Source: Gemmatimonadaceae bacterium (GTDB taxonomy: Bacteria; Gemmatimonadota; Gemmatimonadetes; Gemmatimonadales; Gemmatimonadaceae). Taken from it: DNA of 48,335 nt. The notes beneath the pieces were generated by a model. The model searched no databases, had not been told where the DNA came from, and was given only the letters and a program-made list of their open reading frames with translations. Position 1 is the stretch's first letter; the number at the start of each line of letters is the position of its first letter. Of this stretch, positions 10,053-18,673 are shown in pieces. The stretch is from the NCBI GenBank assembly GCA_035606695.1, contig DATNEW010000035.1, forward strand, positions 116,487 through 164,821, given 5' to 3'. The position numbers and the translations under genes were made by a program.

Positions 10053-10082
10053 AATATCACAAGACTTAGCCCGTGTCGTCAA
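10053..10082 (-). promoter_or_regulatory. sigma70-type promoter of secG-carA-HU
   Basis: On the minus strand TTGACG (10077-10082) is followed after 17-18 bases by TGATAT/GATATT (10053-10059). It lies between the tpiA stop and the secG start, giving a leader of about 30 bases. This implies that secG is separately transcribed from the glycolytic genes upstream. Confidence 0.55.
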
Positions 10083-10111
10083 GTGTCGTGTACCGGCGCG
10101 TGGCGGCGGTC

Positions 10112-10861
10112 TCAGGTGCGACAGGTCGTCACCCACGCGTCCACGTCGAGACTCGCCCCGCCAACCAGCAAGCCGTCGACCCACTCCGCGGACAACAGCG
10201 TCGAACAGTTGCCCGGTGTGACGCTGCCGCCGTAGAGGACCGGTGTCTCATTCGATGCAGCTCCGACAATTTCGGCCATCGCCTGTCGAATGACGGAATG
10301 CACCGCGTTGGCGTCGTGCGGCGTCGCGGTCTTGCCGGTGCCAATCGCCCACACCGGCTCGTATGCGATCGCCATGGCGGCAATCGCATCGGTCGCGAGC
10401 TCCGACACTCCGGCGCGCAGCTGACGCACCACGACGTCGTTCGTGATGCCCTGCTCCCGCTCACTCAACAGCTCGCCGACGCACAGGATCGGAGTGAGAC
10501 CGTGGCGCACCGCGGCCGCGCATTTCTTCGCGGTCTGCTCATCGGTTTCGCCGAAGACGTGTCGACGCTCCGAGTGGCCGACGAGGACGTAGCTCGCGCC
10601 GGCGTCTTTCGCCATCGGCGCCGAGTTCTCGCCGGTGAATGCGCCTTTGTCTTCCGTCCAGATGTTCTGCACGCCGAGCGCGATGTCGGAGCGGCTCGCG
10701 AGCGCGTGCGCGACGGTCGTCAGCGAGAGCGCGGGCGGGAAAAAAATGATCGTGCGGTCCGAGCGCGGCGCCCATTTCGCGGTGAACGCCGCCATGAACG
10801 CGCGGGCCTCCGTCGGCCCGAGATTCATTTTCCAATTTGCCGCGAAGATGGGGCGACGCAC
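10112..10861 (-). CDS. tpiA: triosephosphate isomerase
   Basis: Interconverts dihydroxyacetone phosphate and glyceraldehyde 3-phosphate. The 249-residue TIM barrel has the substrate lysine in AANWKMN, the electrophilic histidine in VGHSERR, the catalytic glutamate in AYEPVWAIGTGKTA and the phosphate loop VLYGGSV. The start is GTG 10861, 14 bases after the pgk stop, with no clear Shine-Dalgarno. It is the third gene of gap-pgk-tpiA. Confidence 0.96.
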   Translation of the reverse strand: MRRPIFAANWKMNLGPTEARAFMAAFTAKWAPRSDRTIIFFPPALSLTTVAHALASRSDIALGVQNIWTEDKGAFTGENSAPMAKDAGASYVLVGHSERRHVFGETDEQTAKKCAAAVRHGLTPILCVGELLSEREQGITNDVVVRQLRAGVSELATDAIAAMAIAYEPVWAIGTGKTATPHDANAVHSVIRQAMAEIVGAASNETPVLYGGSVTPGNCSTLLSAEWVDGLLVGGASLDVDAWVTTCRT

Positions 10862-10875
10862 GTGAGTATTGATCG

Positions 10876-12069
10876 TTACTTGTCGTCGAGCGCGGTGACG
10901 CCGGGCAGCGCCTTTCCCTCGAGGAATTCGAGCGAGGCGCCGCCGCCGGTCGAGACATGGCTCATCTCGTCCGCGAGGCCGAGCTCTTCGACGGCCGCCG
11001 CCGAATCGCCGCCGCCGACGATCGTCGTCGCGCCTTTTTTTGTGGCCTCGGTCATCGCGTGCGCGACGGCCTTCGTGCCGGCGTCGAACGGCTTGGTCTC
11101 GAAAACGCCCATCGGTCCGTTCCAGACGACCGTCTTCGCGGCGCCGATGATGCGCGCGAATTCCTGCGCCGACCTGGGACCGATGTCGAACATCGCTTCG
11201 CCGGCGGGAATCGCGTCGCGCGCGACGGCGTGGCTCTTCGCCGCCTCCTCCAACGATGGGGCGACCAGCGCATCACTCGGCAACACGAGCTTCTTGCCCC
11301 CGCGCGCGAGCAGGTCTTTCGCCATGTCGACTCGATCCCCTTCGACGAGCGACTTGCCGGTCTCCAGACCCATGGCGCGGAAGAACGTGCATGCCATGGC
11401 GCCGCCGATCACGAGCTGATCGACGTTCGGCAGCAGCTGTTCGATGACGTCGATCTTGCCCGAGATCTTGGCGCCGCCGAGCACGGCGACGAACGGGCGT
11501 TGAGCATTCTCTAATGCGTTGCCCAGGTAGTCGAGCTCCTTCTGCATGAGCAGGCCGGCGACGGCGGGCTTGAGGTGGTGCGCCACGCCTTCGGTCGACG
11601 CGTGCGCGCGATGCGCCGAGCCGAATGCGTCGTTCACGAAGAAGTCGCCGAGCTGCGCCAAACCCCGGGCAAGGCGTTCCTCGTTCGCCTCTTCGCCGCC
11701 CAGGAAGCGCGTGTTCTCGAGCAACACGACCTGCACGCGATCGTCGTGCGTGGCTTTCACGGCTTCGTCGCTGTCGGTGCTCTCGACGAACCCCACTTTG
11801 ACGTCGGGCAACAACTCCTGCAGCCGGCGCGTGACGGGCTGGAGCGAATACTTGGCTTCGGGTTTTCCCTTCGGCCGCCCGAGGTGTGACATGAGGATGA
11901 CGCGCGCGCCTTTGGCGAGCAGCGCCTTGATCGTGGGCAGCGCGGCGCGAATACGCGTGTCGTCGCCGACCTGTCCGTGCTCGAGCGGCACGTTGAAGTC
12001 GACGCGGACGAGGGCGCGGCGGCCTTTGATTTCGGCGGCGGAGAGATCGTTGATGGTTTTCTTATTCAT
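10876..12069 (-). CDS. pgk: phosphoglycerate kinase
   Basis: Makes ATP and 3-phosphoglycerate from 1,3-bisphosphoglycerate. The 397-residue two-domain protein shows VRVDFNVP near the N-terminus, MSHLGRPKG, LLENTRF, LGGAKISGKIDVI, VVWNGPMGVFE and the C-terminal nucleotide loop GGGDSAAA. ATG 12069 (MNKKTINDLS) is chosen over the upstream in-frame ATG at 12105 because the extra 12 residues fall in an intercistronic hairpin and are not part of the family. Confidence 0.96.
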   Translation of the reverse strand: MNKKTINDLSAAEIKGRRALVRVDFNVPLEHGQVGDDTRIRAALPTIKALLAKGARVILMSHLGRPKGKPEAKYSLQPVTRRLQELLPDVKVGFVESTDSDEAVKATHDDRVQVVLLENTRFLGGEEANEERLARGLAQLGDFFVNDAFGSAHRAHASTEGVAHHLKPAVAGLLMQKELDYLGNALENAQRPFVAVLGGAKISGKIDVIEQLLPNVDQLVIGGAMACTFFRAMGLETGKSLVEGDRVDMAKDLLARGGKKLVLPSDALVAPSLEEAAKSHAVARDAIPAGEAMFDIGPRSAQEFARIIGAAKTVVWNGPMGVFETKPFDAGTKAVAHAMTEATKKGATTIVGGGDSAAAVEELGLADEMSHVSTGGGASLEFLEGKALPGVTALDDK

Positions 12070-12107
12070 GCTTGCCGAAGCAATTGAGCGGAGGAACAAC
12101 GACAAGG

Positions 12108-12149
12108 TCTGACCAAATCCGACAACGTCGGTTTCCCGACCTGGTCAGA
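12108..12149. repeat. intercistronic double hairpin between gap and pgk
   Basis: An outer stem TCTGACCA/TGGTCAGA (12108-12115 with 12142-12149) encloses an inner stem CCGAC-AAC-GTCGG (12119-12131). It lies in the 117-base gap of the gap-pgk-tpiA operon. No poly-T follows on the minus strand. It could be a processing or stability hairpin that sets gap above pgk-tpiA (inference). Confidence 0.55.
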
Positions 12150-12186
12150 TCGTGTCTGACGTGGTCGTCGAATCATTTTTGTTGCG

Positions 12187-13215
<1,029 letters not shown>

Positions 13216-13220
13216 TTATT

Positions 13221-13367
13221 GTTCCTTGCTTCGGCGCTTCGCACCTCCGCTCGGAATTTCACCGATCGAGTTCCTTGCTTCGGCGCTTCGCACCTCCGCT
13301 CGGAATTTCGCCGATCGAGTTCCTTGCTTCGGCGCGTTGCTCCGCTCGCCCCTACGCTCGGAATTCT
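13221..13367. repeat. three tandem copies of a 49-bp element
   Basis: Copies begin at 13221, 13270 and 13319. The first two differ at one position; the third is diverged in its middle. Each has the form GTTCCTTGC, a CTTCGGCG/CGCTT core, and CTCGGAATT. A single copy of the same length and ends lies at 16236-16284, and an inverted 39-base version at 38547-38585. The third copy overlaps the comF stop codon. The array fills the comF-gap space, so any gap promoter lies within or just after it. Confidence 0.88.
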
Positions 13368-14085
13368 AAATTCTGTCAGTGATTGCCGGCGCGCGGCCGA
13401 AGGTCACAAAACTAACAATGCGTGCGCCGCCATCGCAGAGCGCGGCAGCACACGCGTTCAATGTGGCGGCAGTGGTGACGACGTCGTCGACCAGCACAAC
13501 GTGGCCGCCGCGAAGCACGTTTCGCGCCGATGGACTCGCGCGAAACGCGCCCGAAACGTTGCGGAGGCGCTCCCCCGGTGTCAACCGCGTCTGCGTCTCG
13601 GTGTACCGCACGCGTTCCAATGCATCGACGAGCAACGGCACGCGCCAATGACCGGCGAGCGCGCGCGCGAGCAGCTCACTCTGATTGTACCCGCGCTCGC
13701 GCCGGCGCTTCGCCGACAGCGGAACGGGAATCACCGCGCGGCGCTCCTCGATGACGTCGATCGGCCACGAGGCGCGGCTCATCCGCAGGGCGAGCTCGGG
13801 CGCCACCGCGTGCCAGCCGAGGTATTTGAGCGTGTGCACGATGCCGAGTCCGACGTCGCCGGCCGCCCAGCAGACGCTGCGTGCGGCGCGCACGTAAGGC
13901 GGGAGCAATTCGCACCAACGACAGGCGTGCCCATACGTGGGATGACCGCACCGATCGCACCGCGGTGCCGGCAACAGCGGCAAGCGGGCCCAGCATGCGC
14001 CGCAGACGAGTCCCGTTTCACGCCGGTCGAGCAAACGGTCGCAGACTGGGCAGGCGCGCGGAAGGAATAGCTCCAGCGCGGTCAT
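13366..14085 (-). CDS. ComF family phosphoribosyltransferase-like protein
   Basis: A 239-residue homologue of ComF/GntX, linked in transformable bacteria to uptake of single-stranded DNA. The N-terminal zinc-ribbon part has CPVCD, CGACW, CDRCG and CRWCE pairs. The C-terminal phosphoribosyltransferase domain has IPVPLSAKRRRERGYNQ, the PRPP loop VVLVDDVVTTAATL, and TFGRAP at the end. ATG 14085 lies inside a GTCATCCTGAGCG repeat arm, and the stop codon lies in a 49-bp repeat, so both ends of the gene touch repeats. Other competence genes are absent from the window. Confidence 0.87.
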   Translation of the reverse strand: MTALELFLPRACPVCDRLLDRRETGLVCGACWARLPLLPAPRCDRCGHPTYGHACRWCELLPPYVRAARSVCWAAGDVGLGIVHTLKYLGWHAVAPELALRMSRASWPIDVIEERRAVIPVPLSAKRRRERGYNQSELLARALAGHWRVPLLVDALERVRYTETQTRLTPGERLRNVSGAFRASPSARNVLRGGHVVLVDDVVTTAATLNACAAALCDGGARIVSFVTFGRAPAITDRI

Positions 14086-14120
14086 CCTGAGCGCTGACAG
14101 CGCTGACAACGAAGGACGGG

Positions 14121-14942
14121 TCAGGCTGACGTGGCGGCCTCCCACATCACACTCCGCAGCGCGTCGGACCCGAGAGCGTGGCCGAACCATCGCTCGAACG
14201 CCAGTGCGCCTTGCTCGACCAGCATCGGCAGCCCATCGATCGCACGAATACCGCGATCGCGCAGCGTTCGCACGAAGCGAGTCTCGCCGCGGGCGTATAC
14301 GAGATCGAAGACGAGCGTATCCGGCCCAAGCACGGAGGGGTCGAGCGGAAGATCGTCGGTCCGGATTCCAATGGACGTTGCATTCACGACAAGCTGTGCG
14401 CCTTCGATGACGCCGACGTCATCAACCGGTTGCGCCACGGTACTGAATCGCTCACACAGAATTCGCGCGCGCTCCGGCGTGCGATTGAAGACGTGCGCGT
14501 AGCACCCCGGCCACGCTTCGACCGCGGCGAGCACCGCCGCGGCAGCGCCGCCCGCGCCAAGCACGCCGATGGTGATGTCGCGGGGCTCGAGAATGAGTCG
14601 AGCTCGCACGGCGGCGTCGAATCCGCCAACGTCGGTGTTGTCGCCGACCAACCTCCCTTCACCGTCGACCCAGAACGTGTTTACCGCCCCGACGCGGCGC
14701 GCGAGCGGAGTGAGCACGTCACACGCGTCGTGCATGCGCTCCTTGAACGGCACTGTCACGTTTCCCGCGACGCCTTCGCCGCGCAGCTGCGCGATCACGG
14801 TCTCCAGATCATGCGGCGCGACGTCGACTGGCTCGTAGCGGACGTGGATACCCGCAGCCTGAAGCGCCGCGTTCTGAAACGTGGGAGACAGGGAGTGCAC
14901 CACGGGATGTCCGAGCAGCACGAGCCGCTCGGGGACACGCAT
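14121..14942 (-). CDS. aroE: shikimate dehydrogenase
   Basis: Reduces 3-dehydroshikimate with NADPH in aromatic amino acid synthesis. The 273-residue protein has the substrate site LGHPVVHSLSP at the N-terminus, the catalytic Lys in NVTVPFKE, the Asp in GDNTDVGGF, the Rossmann motif GAGGAAAA, and NRTPERA, typical of NADP binding. ATG 14942 starts MRVPERLVLL. The frame is open upstream through a 9-bp tandem repeat (translated as repeated Ala-Gln-Asn), which I treat as non-coding. Confidence 0.92.
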   Translation of the reverse strand: MRVPERLVLLGHPVVHSLSPTFQNAALQAAGIHVRYEPVDVAPHDLETVIAQLRGEGVAGNVTVPFKERMHDACDVLTPLARRVGAVNTFWVDGEGRLVGDNTDVGGFDAAVRARLILEPRDITIGVLGAGGAAAAVLAAVEAWPGCYAHVFNRTPERARILCERFSTVAQPVDDVGVIEGAQLVVNATSIGIRTDDLPLDPSVLGPDTLVFDLVYARGETRFVRTLRDRGIRAIDGLPMLVEQGALAFERWFGHALGSDALRSVMWEAATSA

Positions 14943-14970
14943 GTCGCTCGCTCCGCTCGCTTCGCTCGGT

Positions 14971-15010
14971 GCGTTCTGTGCGTTCTGTGCGTTCTGTGCG
15001 TTCTGTGCGT
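14971..15010. repeat. 9-bp tandem repeat upstream of aroE
   Basis: Four perfect copies of GCGTTCTGT (14971-15006) plus a partial fifth lie in the 89-bp gap between ywlE and aroE. The unit is a multiple of three, so length changes would keep any upstream in-frame start in phase with aroE. Confidence 0.88.
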
Positions 15011-15031
15011 CCACGTCCGCCGTATCGCGCC

Positions 15032-15502
15032 TCACTCGGCGCGCGAGCCGCGCTCCGCGGTGATGCGATCGAGCACCCGGCGGATTTCTTCCTCGAGCTC
15101 GTCGGCGGTCGCGCGATACACCTCGAGCTCCGCGCCGATCGGATCGCTGATCGGCCGCGTGGACTGACCATGTGAGGCGTAGTCGGACAGCAGAAACGCC
15201 TTGCCCGCGCCGCCGAGTGCTTCGATTCGCTCGAGGTGGTGTGGCGCCATCGCGAGGATGAGATCTGCATCGCGCACGAGATCGCGCGTGAGCGTCTGCG
15301 CCGCGTGGCCGCCCAGGTCCATGTTGCGTTCGATGCCGACGAGCAGCGATCCGTCGCTGGCCGGCGAGCCGTCGTGCGCGCTCGTGCCGGCGCTCAACGC
15401 CTCGACGTCGTGCAGGCCGCGCTCGATCGCGATCTTGCGCGCGATGGCTTCGGACATCGGGCTGCGACACGTATTGCCGGTGCAGACGAATAAAATCTTC
15501 AT
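15032..15502 (-). CDS. low-molecular-weight phosphatase, YwlE-like (probable protein-arginine phosphatase)
   Basis: A 156-residue LMW phosphatase. The P-loop C7-T-G-N-T-C-R13-S is followed by the general-acid Asp in ISDPIGAELEVY. Residue 11 of the loop is Thr, the residue reported to give Bacillus YwlE its selectivity for phosphoarginine, whereas tyrosine phosphatases usually carry Ile there. The C-terminal ELEVYRATADELEEEI also resembles YwlE. The gene follows tsaC, the same neighbourhood as ywlC-ywlE in Bacillus. ATG 15502 is used; the longer frame starts in repeat DNA. Arginine kinase McsB is not in the window, so the activity remains inferred. Confidence 0.85.
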   Translation of the reverse strand: MKILFVCTGNTCRSPMSEAIARKIAIERGLHDVEALSAGTSAHDGSPASDGSLLVGIERNMDLGGHAAQTLTRDLVRDADLILAMAPHHLERIEALGGAGKAFLLSDYASHGQSTRPISDPIGAELEVYRATADELEEEIRRVLDRITAERGSRAE

Positions 15503-15520
15503 AAGTGTCCTGTCCTGTTT

Positions 15521-15547
15521 GTCATCCTTCGCCTCGCTCAGGATGAC
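15521..15547. repeat. short GTCATCC palindrome between tsaC and ywlE
   Basis: GTCATCCT and AGGATGAC arms enclose TCGCCTCGCTC, 18 bases upstream of the ywlE start. It is the shortest complete member of the dispersed GTCATYC family in this window. Confidence 0.7.
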
Positions 15548-15557
15548 CGCACGGGCA

Positions 15558-16229
15558 TCACGCATCTCCGATCAAATTGGGCACGCTCTCTCGAAGGACC
15601 TTCGCCGGGATTTCGCCCGGCCGAATGACGCGAGGCAAGCGGCCCGTGCAATCCAGCACCGTCGATGGCTTCGAGTGATTGAGCGATCCGCCGTCGAGCA
15701 CGCGCAGCTGGCCGCGCGCGACGGCGTCGCTCCATTGCTCAAGAATCTCTCGCGCGGAGTTGGCGGGCGGAACCCCCGGACGGTTGGCGCTCGTCGAAGT
15801 GATCGCGTCGCCGTGCGCGCGAATCAACCGCGCGACGGCGGGATGACTCGTCCATCGCACCGCGATGCCGCCTTCGGGTCCGCGCAACCGATCGGGCACC
15901 CGGTTCTCGCCGCCGGGCAACACGAGCGTCAGCGGCCCGGGCCAGTGACGCGCGACGAGATTCGTCGCATACGATGGCAGACGCAGCGCGAGCCGGTCCA
16001 CCATGTCCGGGCCGGCGATGAGCAGCAAGAACGGCTTTCCGGGCGGGCGATTCTTGAGTCGCACGAGTGCGTCGACCGAGTCGCGATCGATGCCGCCGCC
16101 AAAGCCGTACACCGTTTCCGTCGGATACGCGAGCACGCGACGCGTCTCGATCTGCGCGAGCGCGGGGCGAATCGCGGTCTCGATTTCTTCGGGGGACCAG
16201 AATGGGATCGAGAGCGTGTCGACTCTCAC
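15558..16229 (-). CDS. tsaC: L-threonylcarbamoyladenylate synthase (Sua5/YciO/YrdC family)
   Basis: Makes threonylcarbamoyl-AMP for the t6A modification of ANN-decoding tRNAs. The single-domain, 223-residue protein shows VLAYPTETVYGFG, the KNRP-GKPF substrate motif, GPLTLVLP and ITSTSANRPG. It lacks the C-terminal domain of longer Sua5 proteins. GTG 16229 (VRVDTLS) is chosen because GAGGA lies eight bases upstream. That ribosome-binding site is the end of a dispersed 49-bp repeat. A further GTG at 16268 lies inside the repeat. Confidence 0.9.
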   Translation of the reverse strand: MRVDTLSIPFWSPEEIETAIRPALAQIETRRVLAYPTETVYGFGGGIDRDSVDALVRLKNRPPGKPFLLLIAGPDMVDRLALRLPSYATNLVARHWPGPLTLVLPGGENRVPDRLRGPEGGIAVRWTSHPAVARLIRAHGDAITSTSANRPGVPPANSAREILEQWSDAVARGQLRVLDGGSLNHSKPSTVLDCTGRLPRVIRPGEIPAKVLRESVPNLIGDA

Positions 16230-16235
16230 GAGATG

Positions 16236-16284
16236 GTTCCTCGCGCCGGCGCTTCGCTCCGCTCGCACCTTCGCTCGGAATTCC
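16236..16284. repeat. single copy of the 49-bp element
   Basis: It has the same length and end motifs (GTTCCT ... CTCGGAATT) as the array at 13221-13367. On the minus strand its terminal GAGGAACC serves as the probable ribosome-binding site of tsaC. Confidence 0.75.
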
Positions 16285-16299
16285 GCTGCGAGGGTGGGA

Positions 16300-17025
16300 T
16301 CATTCCGGCAACAGAAAATGCGCTTCGGCGCGCGCGAAGTCCCGCTCCTCGGTGATCTTCATCGCGCGCTCGCTCCCGCGGACCACGCGCACCGGCAGCC
16401 CGAGTCGTTCGCACAGCGCGGCGTCATCGGTGGCCGAGAGATGCTGCGTCTTGGCGTCGCGATGCGCACGCTCGATGAGCGCGCGCGGAAAGCCCTGCGG
16501 CGTCTGCGCGCGCCACAAGCGTTCGCGATCGATCGTGCGCACGATGGTGCCGTCGGCGTCCACTTCCTTGAGCGTGTCGACGACGGGCAGCGCGGCGATC
16601 GTCGCGCTGCCGGTGCGCACCGACTGCACGACGCGGTCGATCGTCTCGTCGCCGACCAGCGGACGCGCGGCATCGTGCACGAGCACGATCGCCGCTTCGT
16701 CGGGAAGGTCCTCGAGCCCGTTGCGAACCGATTCCGTGCGCGTGCGGCCACCCGTCGAGATCATCAAGCGATCGATGTCGCACTGGAAGATCCACGGTGG
16801 CGGATCCGCCGCATATTCGCGCGGCAACACACAGACGACAGAGATCACGTCCGGGCGCGCCATGAACGTCTGCAGGCTATGCAGGAGCGCGGGCTTCCCC
16901 GCCACCCAGCGAAACTGTTTGAGCTCGCCGCTCTCGCTGTCCTGCGCGACACGGCTGCCACTGCCTCCGGCGACGATGACGACACCAACGTCGCGCGCGG
17001 CGGCCGATGTTACCAGGTCACTCAT
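16300..17025 (-). CDS. ispD: 2-C-methyl-D-erythritol 4-phosphate cytidylyltransferase
   Basis: Third step of the MEP isoprenoid pathway, making CDP-methylerythritol. The 241-residue nucleotidyltransferase has the CTP loop VVIVAGGSGSRV followed by LKQF, TGGRTRTESVRNGL, the metal-site LVHDAARPLV, AQTPQGFP and SATDDAAL. The ATG overlaps the radA stop as ATGA. ispF is not in the window. Confidence 0.94.
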   Translation of the reverse strand: MSDLVTSAAARDVGVVIVAGGSGSRVAQDSESGELKQFRWVAGKPALLHSLQTFMARPDVISVVCVLPREYAADPPPWIFQCDIDRLMISTGGRTRTESVRNGLEDLPDEAAIVLVHDAARPLVGDETIDRVVQSVRTGSATIAALPVVDTLKEVDADGTIVRTIDRERLWRAQTPQGFPRALIERAHRDAKTQHLSATDDAALCERLGLPVRVVRGSERAMKITEERDFARAEAHFLLPE

Positions 17026-18419
17026 GCAAAAAGTCGCTTGAGCAAATCCTGAATCGTGCGCACGGGCACGAGCTCGACCTCTCGCGACACCCGCTTGGGC
17101 ACGCCGCGCTCCGCCAGATACACGCGCCGGAGTCCCATGTTGGCGGCTTCGGCGATTCGCCGATCGACCTGCGAGACGGTGCGTACCTCGCCGCCGAGCC
17201 CAACTTCGCCCACGAAGACGGCGTCGGTGGCGAGCGGGCGGTCGTACACGCTCGATGCGAGTGCCGCCGCGACCGCGAGGTCCCCGCCCGGCTCTTGCAG
17301 GCGCATACCGCCGACGACGTTCAGAAAGACGTCGAGCTGCGCGAACGACAATCCCGCGCGCTTGTCGAGGACGGCGAGCAGCAAGGCCAACCGGCGACCG
17401 TCGAATCCCGTCGCGACGCGCTGCGGCGTGCCGAAGCCGGCTTTGGCCGCGAGTGCCTGGATCTCGACGAGCACCGGGCGCGTGCCTTCGAGCAGCGCGG
17501 TCACCGCGCTTCCCGATGCGTGCGACGCGCGATCGCCCATGAACAACTCGGAGGGATTCGCCACCGGTTCCAACCCGCTCTCGAGCATCCGGAACACGCC
17601 GATTTCATCAACCGAACCGAAGCGATTCTTCGTCGCGCGCAACACGCGATGATCGAGCGTGGTTTCGCCCTCGAAGTAGAGCACCGTGTCGACGATGTGC
17701 TCGAGCGTCTTGGGCCCGGCAATGCCACCGCCCTTCGTGACGTGCCCGACGACGAACACGGTCGTTCCACTTTCTTTCGCGTACCGCATGAGCCGTGCGG
17801 CGCACTCGCGCACCTGGCCCACGTTGCCGGGCGCACCCTCGAGATCGGCGGTGAACACGGTTTGAATGGAATCGACGATCAACACCGCGGGATTCACGGT
17901 GGCCGACGTCGTGAGAATCGTCTCGAGATTCGTTTCGGCGAGCAGCGAGACTTCAGACGCGCTGTCTCCGAGCCGGTCGGCACGAAGCTTCACCTGGAGC
18001 GGCGACTCCTCTCCGCTTGCGTAGAGCGTCGCGTGCCCCGCCGCCTCGAGCTTCGCGGCGACCTGCAGCAGCAGCGTCGATTTGCCGATGCCGGGTTCGC
18101 CGCCGATGAGAATCATCGAGCCGGGAACGATGCCGCCGCCCAGGACGAAATCGAATTCATCGAGGCGGGTTTTCCAGCGTTGCGCCTGGGAGCCGGTGAC
18201 CTCACGGAGCCTCGGCGTTGGGGCGACGCTTCCGCCTTCGGCGAGCGTACGCGCCCCCCCGATTCGGCGCGCGGTCTTGCTGCCGGAGACCGCGAGCTTG
18301 GGCGCGGCGATCTCCTCGACGAGTGTGTTCCACTCGCCGCAGGTCTCACACCGTCCTTGCCACTTGGAGTACTCGGACCCGCATTCGGTGCAGCGGTAGA
18401 CCGTCTTGGACTTCGGCAT
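17022..18419 (-). CDS. radA: DNA repair protein RadA
   Basis: RecA-like branch-migration helicase acting in recombination. The 465-residue protein has an N-terminal zinc finger (CTECG ... CETCGEW), the Walker A GGEPGIGKST, Walker B VLIVDSIQT, the RadA-specific KNRFG motif in ATKNRFGSVDEIG, and a Lon-protease-like C-terminal domain (GLSFAQLDVFLNVVGG, FVGEVGLGGEVR). ATG 18419 (MPKSKTVYRC) is chosen over a GTG 18 bases upstream because the family begins just before the zinc finger. Confidence 0.95.
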   Translation of the reverse strand: MPKSKTVYRCTECGSEYSKWQGRCETCGEWNTLVEEIAAPKLAVSGSKTARRIGGARTLAEGGSVAPTPRLREVTGSQAQRWKTRLDEFDFVLGGGIVPGSMILIGGEPGIGKSTLLLQVAAKLEAAGHATLYASGEESPLQVKLRADRLGDSASEVSLLAETNLETILTTSATVNPAVLIVDSIQTVFTADLEGAPGNVGQVRECAARLMRYAKESGTTVFVVGHVTKGGGIAGPKTLEHIVDTVLYFEGETTLDHRVLRATKNRFGSVDEIGVFRMLESGLEPVANPSELFMGDRASHASGSAVTALLEGTRPVLVEIQALAAKAGFGTPQRVATGFDGRRLALLLAVLDKRAGLSFAQLDVFLNVVGGMRLQEPGGDLAVAAALASSVYDRPLATDAVFVGEVGLGGEVRTVSQVDRRIAEAANMGLRRVYLAERGVPKRVSREVELVPVRTIQDLLKRLFA

Positions 18420-18432
18420 GGGAGGAAAGTTA

Positions 18433-18486
18433 GCCACGGACGGAGGCGGAACAGCTTACCACGGACTTGACGGACGACCACGGACA
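18433..18486. repeat. imperfect CCACGGAC direct repeats
   Basis: The word CCACGGAC occurs at about 18434, 18457 and 18478, spaced roughly 21-23 bases apart and separated by related GGACGG/GACGGACGA words. It lies immediately upstream of radA. It may be an operator-like array or a degenerate repeat. Confidence 0.4.
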
Positions 18487-18530
18487 GGCCGGAGACGGCG
18501 TTCCTGGTGAACGGCGGTCGATTGAATGAA

Positions 18531-18577
18531 GAACACCCTCGGGACGCTTCCATCACCGAAGCATCCCGAGGGTGTTC
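18531..18577 (-). terminator. 20-bp stem hairpin after dnaB
   Basis: 18531-18550 pairs with 18558-18577 with one mismatch, around a 7-base loop. On the minus strand the stem ends ...GGTGTTC and is followed by TTCATTCAATC, a short T-rich tail. It lies 97 bases past the dnaB stop and probably ends the pepA-to-dnaB transcription unit. No other gene lies in 18438-18673. Confidence 0.65.
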
Positions 18578-18673
18578 AAAAGAACTCATGTGCAACGCAG
18601 TTACAAACGCCGTCTCCGTACCGATCCGTGCATGTCCGAACGGTCCGTGGTCGATTTCGTTATGCGCGACGGC

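Noticed and set aside
13221-13367. CRISPR-like array of regularly spaced repeats
   Set aside because: The whole 49-bp unit repeats with no unique spacers, only three copies exist, and no cas genes are present.
14178-15167. Plus-strand open frame antisense to aroE and ywlE
   Set aside because: Arg/His-rich composition and no motif; the minus strand carries recognised enzymes.
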